Made by a program: the position numbers and the translations under genes. DNA of 64,000 nucleotides, taken from positions 1-64,000 of the forward strand of contig JANXSX010000195.1 of NCBI GenBank assembly GCA_025356475.1, given 5' to 3'. The DNA comes from Isosphaeraceae bacterium (GTDB taxonomy: Bacteria > Planctomycetota > Planctomycetia > Isosphaerales > Isosphaeraceae). Each line of letters opens with the position of its first letter. Position 1 is the first letter of the stretch. The notes under the pieces are model-generated. The model ran no database searches and was not told where the DNA came from. It worked only from the letters and a program-made list of their open reading frames with translations. Shown piece by piece: positions 8,024-17,213 of the stretch.

Positions 8024-8326
8024 ATGCCCAAGCTCAAGACCCACAAGGGCTTCAAAAAACGGTTCAAGGTTTCGGCCACGGGGAAGGTGACCCACAAGAA
8101 GTGTGGGTCGTCGCACCTGATGAGCCATAAGAGCGGCGGCCAGGTCCGTCGTCTACGGAAGAAGAAGGTCCTTCGCGTTGAGGCCGAGCGTAAGCGGATT
8201 CGCCGCCTGCTCCACGTCCGCGAGGGTCGCAGCCCGGTCGCAGTCGCAGCCGCACGCCTCGAAGCGTTGACGGTCGACGCGACTCTCGAAGCCGCTCCCG
8301 ACATCGACGCTCCGGCCCAGGCCTGA
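8024..8326 (+). CDS. rpmI: 50S ribosomal protein L35 with C-terminal extension
   Basis: MPKLKTHKG, KKRFKVSATGKV, and the block SHLMSHKSG followed by a basic RRLRKKK stretch are diagnostic of bL35. The usual length is about 65 residues; this one has 100. The extra C-terminal ~35 residues (from EGRSPVAVAAARLEAL to the end) are acidic and Ala-rich, unlike the basic core. It sits between infC and rplT in the standard order. The TT-rich region ahead of the start (TTTTTTCTCGAGCAG) has a modest GAG ribosome-binding site. Confidence 0.97.
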   Translation: MPKLKTHKGFKKRFKVSATGKVTHKKCGSSHLMSHKSGGQVRRLRKKKVLRVEAERKRIRRLLHVREGRSPVAVAAARLEALTVDATLEAAPDIDAPAQA

Positions 8327-8415
8327 GTCAGTTGGGTTGATGGTGACGATGGATGATTCACGCTCAAAATACTGGAAATTCGGTCCTCTTACTCCTGTGA
8401 ACTGAGACTCAAGCG

Positions 8416-8814
8416 ATGCGTGCAAAGAAGGGCGCCGCCCGCAACAAAGCCAAAAAGCGGCTGTTCCGCAAAGTGGAAGGGTTTGTCGGCGGTCGCCGTC
8501 GCCTGCTCCGTACCGCGAAAGAGACCCTGCTCCGCGCAGGGATGTTCTCATTCCGCGACCGACGCGCCAAAAAGCGTGACTTCCGCAAGCTTTTCATCGT
8601 CCGCGTTTCGGCGGCCGTCGAAATGCGTGGTCTCCGCTACAGCCGCTTCATCCACGGGCTCCGGCTCGCGAACCTCGGGCTCGACCGCAAGAGTCTCTCC
8701 GAAATCGCGATCTTCGACCCCGAAACGTTCGACGCGATCACCGCTCTGGTTCGTGACGCCCTTGCCAAGCATGACGAGGCTGTGAACGCTCGGAACCTCG
8801 CCAAAACGGCTTGA
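8416..8814 (+). CDS. rplT: 50S ribosomal protein L20
   Basis: The protein has 132 residues and the standard bL20 layout: a basic N-terminal helix (NKAKKRLFRKVEGFVGGRRR), FRDRRAKKRDFRKLFIVRV, and RYSRFIHGL ahead of the globular C-domain (GLDRKSLSEIAIFDPETFDAI). L20 binds 23S rRNA early in 50S assembly and in several bacteria represses its own operon by binding an mRNA leader. Third gene of infC-rpmI-rplT. A short Ala/Arg-rich tail (NARNLAKTA) follows the core. Confidence 0.97.
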   Translation: MRAKKGAARNKAKKRLFRKVEGFVGGRRRLLRTAKETLLRAGMFSFRDRRAKKRDFRKLFIVRVSAAVEMRGLRYSRFIHGLRLANLGLDRKSLSEIAIFDPETFDAITALVRDALAKHDEAVNARNLAKTA

Positions 8815-8830
8815 GTCGTGTATGCATCTG

Positions 8831-8910
8831 GTGGCCACTGGTCGAGATCGACCAGTGTTGCCAACCGGGATTGGGGAAGACCACTGGTCGAATCCGGCCA
8901 GTGACACCCA
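8831..8910. repeat. Palindromic repeat, copy 4 (rearranged form)
   Basis: Two near-palindromes lie side by side: 8836-8857 (CACTGGTCGAG/ATCGACCAGTG, one mismatch) and 8882-8903 (CACTGGTCGA...CCAGTG). The edges GTGG and GACACC resemble the outer edges of copies 1-3. The motif CACTGGTCGA is shared with the right arm of copies 1 and 2. It fills the rplT-pheS intergenic gap and could also slow or terminate transcription there. Confidence 0.65.
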
Positions 8911-8925
8911 CGTTCCTCACCTTGA

Positions 8926-9948
8926 ATGTCGACCTGGATCGCCCGACTCATGACCGCGACCGATCAGGCACTGCGCGACCTCGATACGCTCGAAGCCGAA
9001 GGTATCACCGCATTTACGTCCGCAGGGCAACCCGACGCTCTCGAAGCGGTTCGGGTTGAGTTCCTGGGGATGAAACAAGGCCGCGTCAAGCTTGCCCAGG
9101 AGCAGCTCAAGTCGCTCGACCCTGCGGCCAAACGGGTCTTTGGCCAGCGTTTCAATGCGGTCAAAACCGCTCTGGAAGCGGCTTTTGAACAGGCGAAACT
9201 TGCCAGTTCCCGACCTACTCAGGTGGTCGAAGGGCTCGACGTTACTCTGCCTGGCAGGCGTTCTAAGCTTGGGCATCGTCACCCTTTAACGCAGACAGCC
9301 GACGAACTCATCGACATTTTCGGTCGGTTGGGCTTCACGGTGGTCCGTGGTCCTGAGGTGGAAGATGTCCACCACAACTTCGATGCCCTCAATATCCCGC
9401 CGACCCATCCAGCGCGTGACCCTGCGGACAACTTCTACATCACGGACCGGATGATGCTCCGGAGCCAGACCTCACCGGTTCAGATCCGTGTGATGGAAAA
9501 TCAGCCTCCGCCCGTTCGAGTGATCGCCATCGGGCGGGTCTACCGGCCTGATGCGGTTGACGCGACGCACTCGTTCATGTTCCATCAGATCGAAGGTCTG
9601 ATGGTCGACACGAACGTGACCATGGCGGACTTAAAGAGCGTTTTACGCCTATTTGCCCGCAGTTATCTGGGCAAAGACGTGAAGATCCGCTTCAGGCCCA
9701 GCTTCTTCCCATTCACCGAACCGAGCGTCGAAGTCGATATGCTCTGGCACGGCGGCGACCGTTGGGTTGAAATGGGTGGTGCAGGGATGGTCGACCCCAA
9801 CGTATTCAAGGCAGTCGGGTATGACCCCGAGAAGGTGACGGGCTTCGCCTTCGGGTTAGGAATCGAACGCCTCTGCATGCGTCGGCATGGAATTAGCGAC
9901 ATCCGGCTTCTCTACCAGAATGACACACGGTTCCTAGCCCAGTTTTAG
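8926..9948 (+). CDS. pheS: Phenylalanyl-tRNA synthetase alpha subunit
   Basis: PheS is the catalytic subunit of the alpha2beta2 enzyme that charges tRNA-Phe. The 340-residue protein has an N-terminal coiled coil (residues ~10-95) and the class II core: [22 protein letters not shown], motif 1 region, motif 2 around [27 protein letters not shown], and motif 3 [18 protein letters not shown]. The start is uncertain between ATG 8926 and 8950; neither has a strong ribosome-binding site. pheT is 2.9 kb downstream rather than adjacent. Confidence 0.97.
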   Translation: MSTWIARLMTATDQALRDLDTLEAEGITAFTSAGQPDALEAVRVEFLGMKQGRVKLAQEQLKSLDPAAKRVFGQRFNAVKTALEAAFEQAKLASSRPTQVVEGLDVTLPGRRSKLGHRHPLTQTADELIDIFGRLGFTVVRGPEVEDVHHNFDALNIPPTHPARDPADNFYITDRMMLRSQTSPVQIRVMENQPPPVRVIAIGRVYRPDAVDATHSFMFHQIEGLMVDTNVTMADLKSVLRLFARSYLGKDVKIRFRPSFFPFTEPSVEVDMLWHGGDRWVEMGGAGMVDPNVFKAVGYDPEKVTGFAFGLGIERLCMRRHGISDIRLLYQNDTRFLAQF

Positions 9949-10028
9949 CTCGGTTGAGTTAAGCTCAATTGGGGACCGGTGAAGTCGAGCGACTCTCCAC
10001 CCATACCACGCTAACCGAGGACGAACCG

Positions 10029-10265
10029 ATGTCGACCGATTCCTCTACACGTGTAATCATCTCGTGTGGAAGCACCCACGATGCCTGCTCGGTCCACCAC
10101 CAGGACTTCCCGGAAATTCGCTCGCAAGGCGAATCCCCCAAGGTCGCCTCTGAGCATCTAGCGAACCAACTCACGCGAGCCTTGGATTCCGCCCTTACTA
10201 CGTATCGTCGAGACCAGATCCAGTCCGCGATCGATGAGGTTAAGGCGTTCTCGACCGAACCTTGA
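10029..10265 (+). CDS. Small conserved-looking hypothetical protein
   Basis: The predicted protein has 78 residues. The start is set at ATG 10029, which has GAGGACG upstream; a longer frame begins at 9969 without support. It has a Cys/His-containing middle (ISCGSTHDACSVHHQDFPE) followed by an amphipathic helix ending in DQIQSAIDEVKAF. C and H spacing is suggestive of metal binding but does not match a known motif. It lies in the region inserted between pheS and pheT. Function unknown. Confidence 0.5.
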   Translation: MSTDSSTRVIISCGSTHDACSVHHQDFPEIRSQGESPKVASEHLANQLTRALDSALTTYRRDQIQSAIDEVKAFSTEP

Positions 10266-10508
10266 ATCGAAACCGCCTGCCCTTCAGCTCTTCCCCACCT
10301 ACCTCACTCCTCCTTGCGGGGCTAGGTGAGGCTCTGCGCATCGGAATGAATTAGAGGCGACTTCTGACGGGTGGATGCTGCCGTGAACAAGCCGATGCGG
10401 TTCGAACTCCTTGTGCGGGGAAACTCCACTCAGCATGTCAAAGCCCCGTCGATTCACACTTCTTGACATGATAATCCTTGTCGCGTGCTCCGGTTCCCGA
10501 GGACTCAC

Positions 10509-10877
10509 ATGAGCAAGGCCCGGTTCGGATTCCTGCTAGGCGTGCTGCTGTTCTTGGCCGTCTGTTATCTGGTCCTGAGCGTGTCTCAGTCGCCCCCTCC
10601 ATCAAGGCTCGTTCCCTTGTTCTCCGAGGACAAGTTTTATGCGTTCATTGAAGGCACATCTATCACCCTGCCGGGCGGGGGATCGCTTGTCATTCATAAG
10701 GACCGCATAGAATCGCTCAGAATTGAACCGGTGTCTAAAGGCGATCAAGTGACATTCGAACTCGTCAACGACGAAGGGCGGTATTCTGTAGAAGGCTACC
10801 TCTCGCTTCATAATTCAGACGGGGATTATTATCCGATCGTCAACCTCGGTCGGGGGTGGGGCATATCAAAGCAGTAA
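10509..10877 (+). CDS. Membrane-anchored hypothetical protein
   Basis: The predicted protein has 122 residues. A basic start (MSKARFG) leads into one hydrophobic segment (FLLGVLLFLAVCYLVLSV), then a Pro/Ser linker and a soluble beta-rich part on the outer side (YAFIEGTSITLPGGGSL..., DQVTFELVNDEGRYSVEGYLSL). GAGGA stands 6-7 bases before ATG 10509, so this start is preferred over GTG 10485. No family recognised. Single gene between pheS and the permease. Confidence 0.65.
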   Translation: MSKARFGFLLGVLLFLAVCYLVLSVSQSPPPSRLVPLFSEDKFYAFIEGTSITLPGGGSLVIHKDRIESLRIEPVSKGDQVTFELVNDEGRYSVEGYLSLHNSDGDYYPIVNLGRGWGISKQ

Positions 10878-10917
10878 CAGGGCGTTTCCAATCCCCTCGT
10901 GGCATCACGGTCCAACC

Positions 10918-10947
10918 GGTGCCATAGAGCGTCCATGCTATCTGGCA
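10918..10947. repeat. Imperfect hairpin in the pheS-pheT interval
   Basis: GTGCCATAG and CTATCTGGCAC pair with a 2-base bulge around a short loop. It lies downstream of the membrane-anchored protein gene and may act as a terminator, but no T-tract follows. The edge GTGCCA/TGGCAC recalls the edges of the long palindromic repeats; relation is not established. Nothing else is evident in 10878-11098. Confidence 0.3.
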
Positions 10948-11098
10948 CAAACCACGGGCCACCGGAACGACGGTCTTCACCTCATTCGAAGGTCTAGCCC
11001 CCTAGGCGGCCCTATTTGGCACGGGAGCGGAGCGGCATACTCCGACTTTCGGTACCATCGCTTCACACTCCACAACAAGTAGCAAAATCTGTCAGGTT

Positions 11099-11362
11099 AT
11101 GCTTGCCCGGCTCCTGAATACACTTCTAGCGTCTTCTCCAATCCAGAACGGTGTTCTGAACACGGCGGCCCGCCTGGAGTCGTGGCCCTTTGCTCACCTT
11201 GCTCGATTTGCGATAATCCGTAACCCGGCATGGACATACCTGCTCATCACCGGCAAACCTAACATCTCCGCACAATGCGACCAAACCGAACTGTCTCTCA
11301 AAGCCCTCGATGACCTGGCCACGCTCCATTTCGGGAAACCCCCACAGCCAAGAGACCCGTGA
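11099..11362 (+). CDS. Small hypothetical protein coupled to the permease gene
   Basis: The 87-residue frame has its TGA (11360-11362) sharing a base with the permease ATG (11362), the layout of translationally coupled genes. It begins MLARLLNTLLASSPIQNG and includes a hydrophobic patch (WTYLLITGKPNI); the end is Pro-rich. No family is recognised and the ribosome-binding site is weak. It could be a genuine leader gene for the permease or a chance frame. Confidence 0.45.
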   Translation: MLARLLNTLLASSPIQNGVLNTAARLESWPFAHLARFAIIRNPAWTYLLITGKPNISAQCDQTELSLKALDDLATLHFGKPPQPRDP

Positions 11363-12873
11363 TGCCCGAACCTAAGTCGATGGACGACCCCCAGAATCCC
11401 AGCCTTGTCCGAGGCCTAGGCACTCTTGATGCGACGATGATCGTCATGGGCTCGATGATTGGGTCGGGCATCTTCCTCGTCTCAGCCGATGTCGCCAGAT
11501 TGGTCGGCTCTCCGGGTTTGTTGCTTGTGATTTGGGGCATTTCAGGGCTGATGACCATCGCTGGTGCGCTCTGCGCGGCGGAGGTTGCCGCGATGCTTCC
11601 GAAGGCTGGAGGACAATATGTCTTCCTGCGAGAGGCCTATGGATCTTGGCTCGGTTTCGTGTTCGGCTGGGCGACATTCCTGGTTGTGCAGACCGGGACG
11701 ATCGCTGCGGTGGCAGTGGCGTTCGCCCGATTTCTCGGGGTCTTCGCGCCTGGAGTGGCCGCCGACAACTGGATCGTTAGCCCTGTGCTCCTCGGGGCCA
11801 GCGGATTTGCCTTCAGCCTGACGACCCAGCAACTTGTCGCGATACTCGTCATCGTCGCCCTGACGATCAGCAATACCCGAGGGCTCAAGACGGGAAGTCT
11901 GATCCAAAACACCTTCACCGTGACCAAGACACTCGCCCTGCTCGGGCTGATTGTGATCGGGCTGCTGATGGGGGGCCGACCGGAATCCGCCCTCAAAACG
12001 GTCGACTTCTGGAACCCGACCGCTAACGGCTGGACGGCAGACGCGGGTCTGGACAGCCACTTACAAGGGCTCGGTCTGCTGGGAATCTTTTTGGTCGCCG
12101 CAAAGGCGATGATCGGCCCGCTGTTCTCCCAGACGGCCTGGAACGGTGTGACCTTCACTGGCGGCGAGATCAAAGATCCGGGCAGGACCTTACCGCGAAG
12201 CCTCTTCATGGGCTGTACCGCCGTGGTCATTCTCTATTTGCTCGCCAATTATGCATACTTGACCACTCTGCCATGGGACACAATCAAGAATGCCCCCCAG
12301 GACCGGGTGGCGACCGCGATGATGAACGCCTTGTTGGGCGTACCCGGCACTTATGTGATGGCTGGGGCAATCTTGATATCGACATTCGGATGCGTGAATG
12401 GCCTGATCCTTTCCGGGGCTCGCGTCTATTATGCAATGGCCCAAGATGGCCTATTTTTCAAGTCAATCGGCACGACCAACCGGCATCATGTCCCCTCGGT
12501 GGCCCTGATTGCTCAGGGAATCTGGGCTGCGTTCTTGGTCCTCCCGGTGACGGTGAAAGCCGATAAGACATATGGCAACTTGTATGGACAGTTGCTTGAC
12601 TATATCGCTCCAGTGGACTTAACCTTTTATGCGTTGATGGTTGGTGCCGTGATCGTCTTGCGCCGCAAGCTGCCGACGGCCGACCGCCCTTATCGCACGA
12701 TCGGCTACCCATTCACACCGCTATTTTATGTGGGGATGGCCGCCCTACTCGTGGTCGGGTTTCTCGTCACTGGCCCGAAGACGTCGGGGATCGGCTTTGC
12801 GATCGCTCTGACCGGCCTCCCTGTCTATGCCCTCTGGGCGAAGTCCTCAAAATCGTCCGCAACTCCCCACTGA
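11362..12873 (+). CDS. APC-family amino acid permease
   Basis: This is a polytopic inner-membrane protein of about 503 residues and 12 predicted helices. The first helix carries the substrate-site signature GSMIGSGIF, and LPKAGGQYVFLREAYG matches the conserved helix 2-3 region of the amino acid-polyamine-organocation superfamily, most like the LAT/basic-amino-acid branch. NGLILSGARVYYAMAQDG is the conserved helix 8 region. It presumably imports or exchanges amino acids by proton or antiport coupling; specificity cannot be read. It lies 9 bases before pheT, so the two may be cotranscribed. Confidence 0.93.
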   Translation: MPEPKSMDDPQNPSLVRGLGTLDATMIVMGSMIGSGIFLVSADVARLVGSPGLLLVIWGISGLMTIAGALCAAEVAAMLPKAGGQYVFLREAYGSWLGFVFGWATFLVVQTGTIAAVAVAFARFLGVFAPGVAADNWIVSPVLLGASGFAFSLTTQQLVAILVIVALTISNTRGLKTGSLIQNTFTVTKTLALLGLIVIGLLMGGRPESALKTVDFWNPTANGWTADAGLDSHLQGLGLLGIFLVAAKAMIGPLFSQTAWNGVTFTGGEIKDPGRTLPRSLFMGCTAVVILYLLANYAYLTTLPWDTIKNAPQDRVATAMMNALLGVPGTYVMAGAILISTFGCVNGLILSGARVYYAMAQDGLFFKSIGTTNRHHVPSVALIAQGIWAAFLVLPVTVKADKTYGNLYGQLLDYIAPVDLTFYALMVGAVIVLRRKLPTADRPYRTIGYPFTPLFYVGMAALLVVGFLVTGPKTSGIGFAIALTGLPVYALWAKSSKSSATPH

Positions 12874-12881
12874 GACTGATC

Positions 12882-14894
12882 ATGATCGTAAGCTGGAATT
12901 GGCTGACCGAGTACCTCCGTCTCGACATGCCTGTCGATACGTTGACCGATCGACTCGCCCTCTCTGGGCTGAATCACGAAAGCACCGGCGATGCAGGAGG
13001 TGACTTTGCGATCGATCTCGAAGTGACCAGCAACCGACCCGACTGCCTTTGCCACATCGGGGTCGCACGTGAGATCTCCGTCTTGTTTGATAAGCCGCTC
13101 AAGGTCCCCAATCCCCAGCCTAAAGCCAAGGGGAAACCGGTCGAAGATTACGCATCCGTGCGGATCGATGATGCCACGCTCTGCTCCCGCTTCACCGCCA
13201 GAGTCATCCGAGGCGTCAAGATTGGGCCTAGCCCTTGGTGGTTACGGAAGAGGCTCGAAACGCTCGGGCAACGGTCAGTCAATAATGTGGCGGATATCAC
13301 CAACTATGTGATGTTTGAATGCGGCCAGCCTCTCCATGCGTATGACCTCGCCGGTCTCAAAGGCCACGCGATTATCGTCCGTCGCGGTGTCCAAGGAGAG
13401 TCGATGGTCGCGATCAACCAAAAGAAATATGAGTTCACCCCTGAGATGCTCGTGATCGCCGATGCCGAACGACCGGTCGGGCTCGCGGGTGTCATGGGTG
13501 GTTTCGACACTGAGATCTCCGATAAGACCACCAATATTTTGATCGAAGCCGCTCAGTTCGACGCGATGTCGATCCGCCGGACCGTGCGAGCGCTCAACCT
13601 CCCGAGTGAGGCCAGCAGGCGATTCGAACGCACCCTCGACCCGGCGATGACCGAGTGGGCAAGCCGCCGCGTTGCGGAACTGATCCTCAAACTCGCCGGG
13701 GGTGTCCTCGCTCCTGGCCTGATCGATATGGGAGGGGCCGACATCGTCAGGACTCCAGTCACCCTTCGGCTCGACCAGATCCCCCGAATTCTTGGGATCA
13801 CGATCGATGAGCCAACGATTATTCGGATCCTCCAGGCACTTGGGCTGAACCAGGAGTCGAGTGAGGTCGGCTCGACGACATGGACGCCGCCAAGCTGGAG
13901 AAGTGACCTTGAACGTGAGATCGACCTGATCGAAGAGGTGGCACGCATTCACGGGTTTGAACATATCCCTGACGACCGGTCTGTTCCACTTACGAGTACA
14001 ACTCGGGGTCCGCGCGAACGTGTTGAGAACGCAGCGCGTGAGGTCTTAATCGGACTTGGATTCGACGAGGCTGCCACCTTCAGCCTTGTCGGTGAGCCCT
14101 TTAGCCACGCCCTCGAAACGGACTCAACAGGCCCAGCGATTACGGTTGAACACACGAGTCGCAAACGCGAGAATCATCTCCGACGCTCGCTTTCGCTCAG
14201 CCTGCTCGAAGCAAGAGCGGGTAACGAAGCACGCGGAAACACCGATGCCGACCTCTTCGAGATCGCTCAGGTCTACCACCGAAGCGACGGCCCACTTCCC
14301 TCGGAACCGACTCGTCTGGCGATCGTTGGAGGACATGATTTCTTCGGGATGAAAGGAGTGGTCGAGGGCTTGCTCGCCAAGTTCCACCTCGACGGTCAGC
14401 TCGAAGCGAAGCCAATGACGAACGATCTGTTCGCCCCCGGTCGGGGTGCGCAATTGTTCCTGAATGATCATTCGCTAGGCTATCTCGGCGAGGTCGAGCG
14501 GAGCAAGCGAGATACCCTCGGCCTTCGAACCGCATGCGCAGTTGCCGAGCTCTCGTTCGACCTCATCCGCGAGCGAGCTATCCTGGTTGCCCACCATCAA
14601 GATATGCCTCCTTTCCCAGCGGTAACCCGCGACCTCTCGCTTGTTGTCGACAAGACGCTGCCCTGGTCCGACCTTGCCAGCCAGGCCAAACAGGCAGCCG
14701 GCCCTCACATGGAAACAGTTTCTTATCTCGATACCTTCGCTGGTGGCAACCTGCCGCCGGACAAGCAGAGTGTCCACTTCAGCCTCAAGTTCCGGCACGC
14801 CGATCGGACATTGACTGGCGAGGAGGTTGAGACTTCGATCCAGTCTGTAATCCAAGCATGTTCCGACACGTTTGCCGCAACACTGCGAAGTTGA
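12882..14894 (+). CDS. pheT: Phenylalanyl-tRNA synthetase beta subunit, lacking the tRNA-binding OB domain
   Basis: The 670-residue PheT starts with IVSWNWLTEYL and then runs directly into LEVTSNRPDCLCHIGVARE at about residue 50. In most bacterial PheT (~790 residues) an EMAP-II-like tRNA-binding OB fold of ~110 residues lies between these blocks; it is absent here. The B3/4 editing region (VNNVADITNYVMFECGQPLHAYD), B5, the catalytic-like core and the C-terminal FDX-ACB domain (PPFPAVTRDLSLVV to the end) are present. The Phe-charging role is not in doubt. The gene is separated from pheS by three or four unrelated genes. Confidence 0.97.
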   Translation: MIVSWNWLTEYLRLDMPVDTLTDRLALSGLNHESTGDAGGDFAIDLEVTSNRPDCLCHIGVAREISVLFDKPLKVPNPQPKAKGKPVEDYASVRIDDATLCSRFTARVIRGVKIGPSPWWLRKRLETLGQRSVNNVADITNYVMFECGQPLHAYDLAGLKGHAIIVRRGVQGESMVAINQKKYEFTPEMLVIADAERPVGLAGVMGGFDTEISDKTTNILIEAAQFDAMSIRRTVRALNLPSEASRRFERTLDPAMTEWASRRVAELILKLAGGVLAPGLIDMGGADIVRTPVTLRLDQIPRILGITIDEPTIIRILQALGLNQESSEVGSTTWTPPSWRSDLEREIDLIEEVARIHGFEHIPDDRSVPLTSTTRGPRERVENAAREVLIGLGFDEAATFSLVGEPFSHALETDSTGPAITVEHTSRKRENHLRRSLSLSLLEARAGNEARGNTDADLFEIAQVYHRSDGPLPSEPTRLAIVGGHDFFGMKGVVEGLLAKFHLDGQLEAKPMTNDLFAPGRGAQLFLNDHSLGYLGEVERSKRDTLGLRTACAVAELSFDLIRERAILVAHHQDMPPFPAVTRDLSLVVDKTLPWSDLASQAKQAAGPHMETVSYLDTFAGGNLPPDKQSVHFSLKFRHADRTLTGEEVETSIQSVIQACSDTFAATLRS

Positions 14895-14999
14895 CATGCC
14901 GCAAGACTTGTAGCATTCTCGTCTTGAAGTAAAAGTCTGCTCATAACCCGATTCATTTTTGTATACCGAATCGATTCAATATCATCAAGGCAAGTTATC

Positions 15000-15467
15000 A
15001 TGTTTGACACACGCTGGGACAACTGGTCTGGTGATTTCGCGGAATCGTTCCAGGCCAGTCAGCTCGCACCCGAGGTCCGGCACCTGGTGTCGGACATTCT
15101 GAGCCACTTCGGTACGGCGGTTCGAGCGATCGATCACGAATTTCCGGACGAGGTTTCGAGCGGGACTTTCGCCCGGGTCTTGACCGAAAAGATGCCCAGG
15201 CTGGGGATTCCAGACCAGGCGAGGCCCCATATCCCCGAGGTTGTCGCCCTGTTCCTGGAGTACTTGCAAGAAACCGGGCGCGTCGGCGAAGGGGAGGACT
15301 GGGCCGCTCAGATTCGGGTCATCGGCCACTCCTATCAGGAGCGTTTGAAGCCGGGCGGAGTCAAAGGGGTGACGATCAAGAAAGCCCCTGGGACCAGCAA
15401 TGTGGGCCGAAACGACCCTTGCCCCTGTGGTTCCGGTAAGAAGTATAAAAAATGCTGTTATCAGTGA
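15000..15467 (+). CDS. SEC-C motif protein
   Basis: The 155-residue protein has a helical body of about 120 residues and ends in [16 protein letters not shown], the SEC-C zinc-binding motif found at the SecA C-terminus and in many small proteins. This motif binds zinc and mediates protein contacts. The body does not resemble SecA or a known nuclease. AAGG precedes ATG 15000. The 3' end overlaps by 7 bases the convergent TPR gene, so the two mRNAs are partly antisense. Confidence 0.85.
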   Translation: MFDTRWDNWSGDFAESFQASQLAPEVRHLVSDILSHFGTAVRAIDHEFPDEVSSGTFARVLTEKMPRLGIPDQARPHIPEVVALFLEYLQETGRVGEGEDWAAQIRVIGHSYQERLKPGGVKGVTIKKAPGTSNVGRNDPCPCGSGKKYKKCCYQ

Positions 15468-17146
15468 TTATCCCTAGGGTCAAGTGCGTCGGACGGTAGG
15501 GCGAGCGGCCTGGGCTCCTCCGCCTGGGCTGCATGGACACGAAGCCATACAGGATCGGCGATGTCGAGTTGTCGAACGCCGGTTAACACTAGGCGGAACT
15601 TGGAACTGTCCGACGCTTCCTGCTCAACGTGGGCGATGATCTCCTCTTGACCAAGCGAGATCAAGCCTTGCAAGGGTCCCGTAGCGATGACTGTCAGGAT
15701 ATGATCATCATTGGGTGCTTCATTGATCAATTCGAGGATGAAGTCCCACTGCTCATCGATCTCGGCGAAGGCGCACAGGGCCGTGACCGCCGTGACGGCA
15801 CCAGTCTCGTCGGCGTCATCTTCCTGGGCGATGGCTTGTAAATAGGCATGGATTAGCTCATAGCGGCGGTCATCCAGCCATGGAGAGGTGTTGGGATCAA
15901 ACCGCTCACCACCAATCGGAGACCGCCGGGTTGGGCCGGTCCGCGCCTTGGCCTGGACTTCCGCATCGTTTCGGATCGTTGATAACCGCTCGCGTGCCTT
16001 GACCACACTCGGGTTGTCCGCGCCGTGCAGATGAGTGAGGATCGCCACAACACGGCTCGCGGTCACTTCCGCCTCGTCGGCCCTGCCTTCTGTCGCCGAC
16101 TCCTCGGCCAAGGTGACTAATGTGCTGGCCAACTCTTGGGACTCAGATCCGAACACCTGTTCAGCCCTCCGAACCTCTTTACGATACATCACCAAAATCA
16201 GGCTATGCGTATCTGCCCACTTCTCAATGGCATGGGCGTCTTGGTCCCGTCCCGCACTTCGGAGGAACTGGCAGATTGGTCCAAGCGTCCAGAGCACGAT
16301 ATCCTGATCGAGGGTCGTTGACTGCGTGCGGATGGTCGTAATCAACTGCTCAAAGAGTGGGCCTGCTTCGTTGGCCTTCCCTTGACGAACGAGGAATTCT
16401 GCGAGCCGGTAACGGGCTTCGAACACCTCGGTCGAGTCTTCGGCGAAGGCTTCCTCGAACCCAGCCATCGACTCGCGATAATAGAGTTCAGGGTCAAAGT
16501 CAAAGCCGCGATGGTCATACATCACCGCCAACCGCTTGGCAATGATCGCAGTCTCGGGGGCTCCGATCCCTCGCAAGCGTTTGGACAATAAGTGAGCCGT
16601 CAAGAGCAGCGGTTCCGCCTCGACATAGTGACCAACCCAGTAGCGACGCCAGGCCACTTTCGACATCAGGTCGGCAAACTCAACGCCTTCACGCCTCTCT
16701 TCTTCATAAGCCATGATCATCCGCACACCCAAAAGTTCCACTTCTTTGTCTCGTGGATCGAGTTCGAAGAGCGCTGATGCGAGATCCTCAACGGATTGCA
16801 AAGTGTCAGGGTGGCTCAGACCGAGCTCAGCCTCATAGATCGCCAGCGCCCTACGTACTGCCGGGACCGAGATCTCATGCTGCTCGCGGGCCTTGGCAAG
16901 GTGCCCGAGCTGGCCCAACAGCCATGCGACGTTCAGGTGGTCAGGCCCATGAATCGCTTCCGCAAGTTCGAGTCCCTTTTGGACCGGCCCATCAAGCTCA
17001 GCAATTTTTCCGGCAATCCGCCACTCAAAAATCTGCTGCATAAGACGGGCAAGTTCGGCCACGTGATCGGGCTTGGTATCGTCACATGACGTGTTCTCGG
17101 CAGTTCCGGCACTCACTCTGAACCCCCTCCGGAAGTACGCCGACAT
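15461..17146 (-). CDS. Tetratricopeptide-repeat protein
   Basis: The 561-residue protein has repeated helix-turn-helix units with the Tpr pattern, e.g. [36 protein letters not shown] and [33 protein letters not shown]. Spacing of units (A..L...G...A...Y..AL) is that of the kinesin-light-chain-like TPR_12 type. No enzyme domain or signal peptide is seen. AGGAAA precedes the ATG. It probably serves as a protein-protein scaffold. Convergent 7-base overlap with the SEC-C gene. Confidence 0.85.
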   Translation of the reverse strand: MSAYFRRGFRVSAGTAENTSCDDTKPDHVAELARLMQQIFEWRIAGKIAELDGPVQKGLELAEAIHGPDHLNVAWLLGQLGHLAKAREQHEISVPAVRRALAIYEAELGLSHPDTLQSVEDLASALFELDPRDKEVELLGVRMIMAYEEERREGVEFADLMSKVAWRRYWVGHYVEAEPLLLTAHLLSKRLRGIGAPETAIIAKRLAVMYDHRGFDFDPELYYRESMAGFEEAFAEDSTEVFEARYRLAEFLVRQGKANEAGPLFEQLITTIRTQSTTLDQDIVLWTLGPICQFLRSAGRDQDAHAIEKWADTHSLILVMYRKEVRRAEQVFGSESQELASTLVTLAEESATEGRADEAEVTASRVVAILTHLHGADNPSVVKARERLSTIRNDAEVQAKARTGPTRRSPIGGERFDPNTSPWLDDRRYELIHAYLQAIAQEDDADETGAVTAVTALCAFAEIDEQWDFILELINEAPNDDHILTVIATGPLQGLISLGQEEIIAHVEQEASDSSKFRLVLTGVRQLDIADPVWLRVHAAQAEEPRPLALPSDALDPRDNH

Positions 17147-17213
17147 GCAGGGCGGTTTCCTATGAATGATTCATCTAGTCCTGAAATATGATGCGTCGAA
17201 CGGACTTCGAGAC

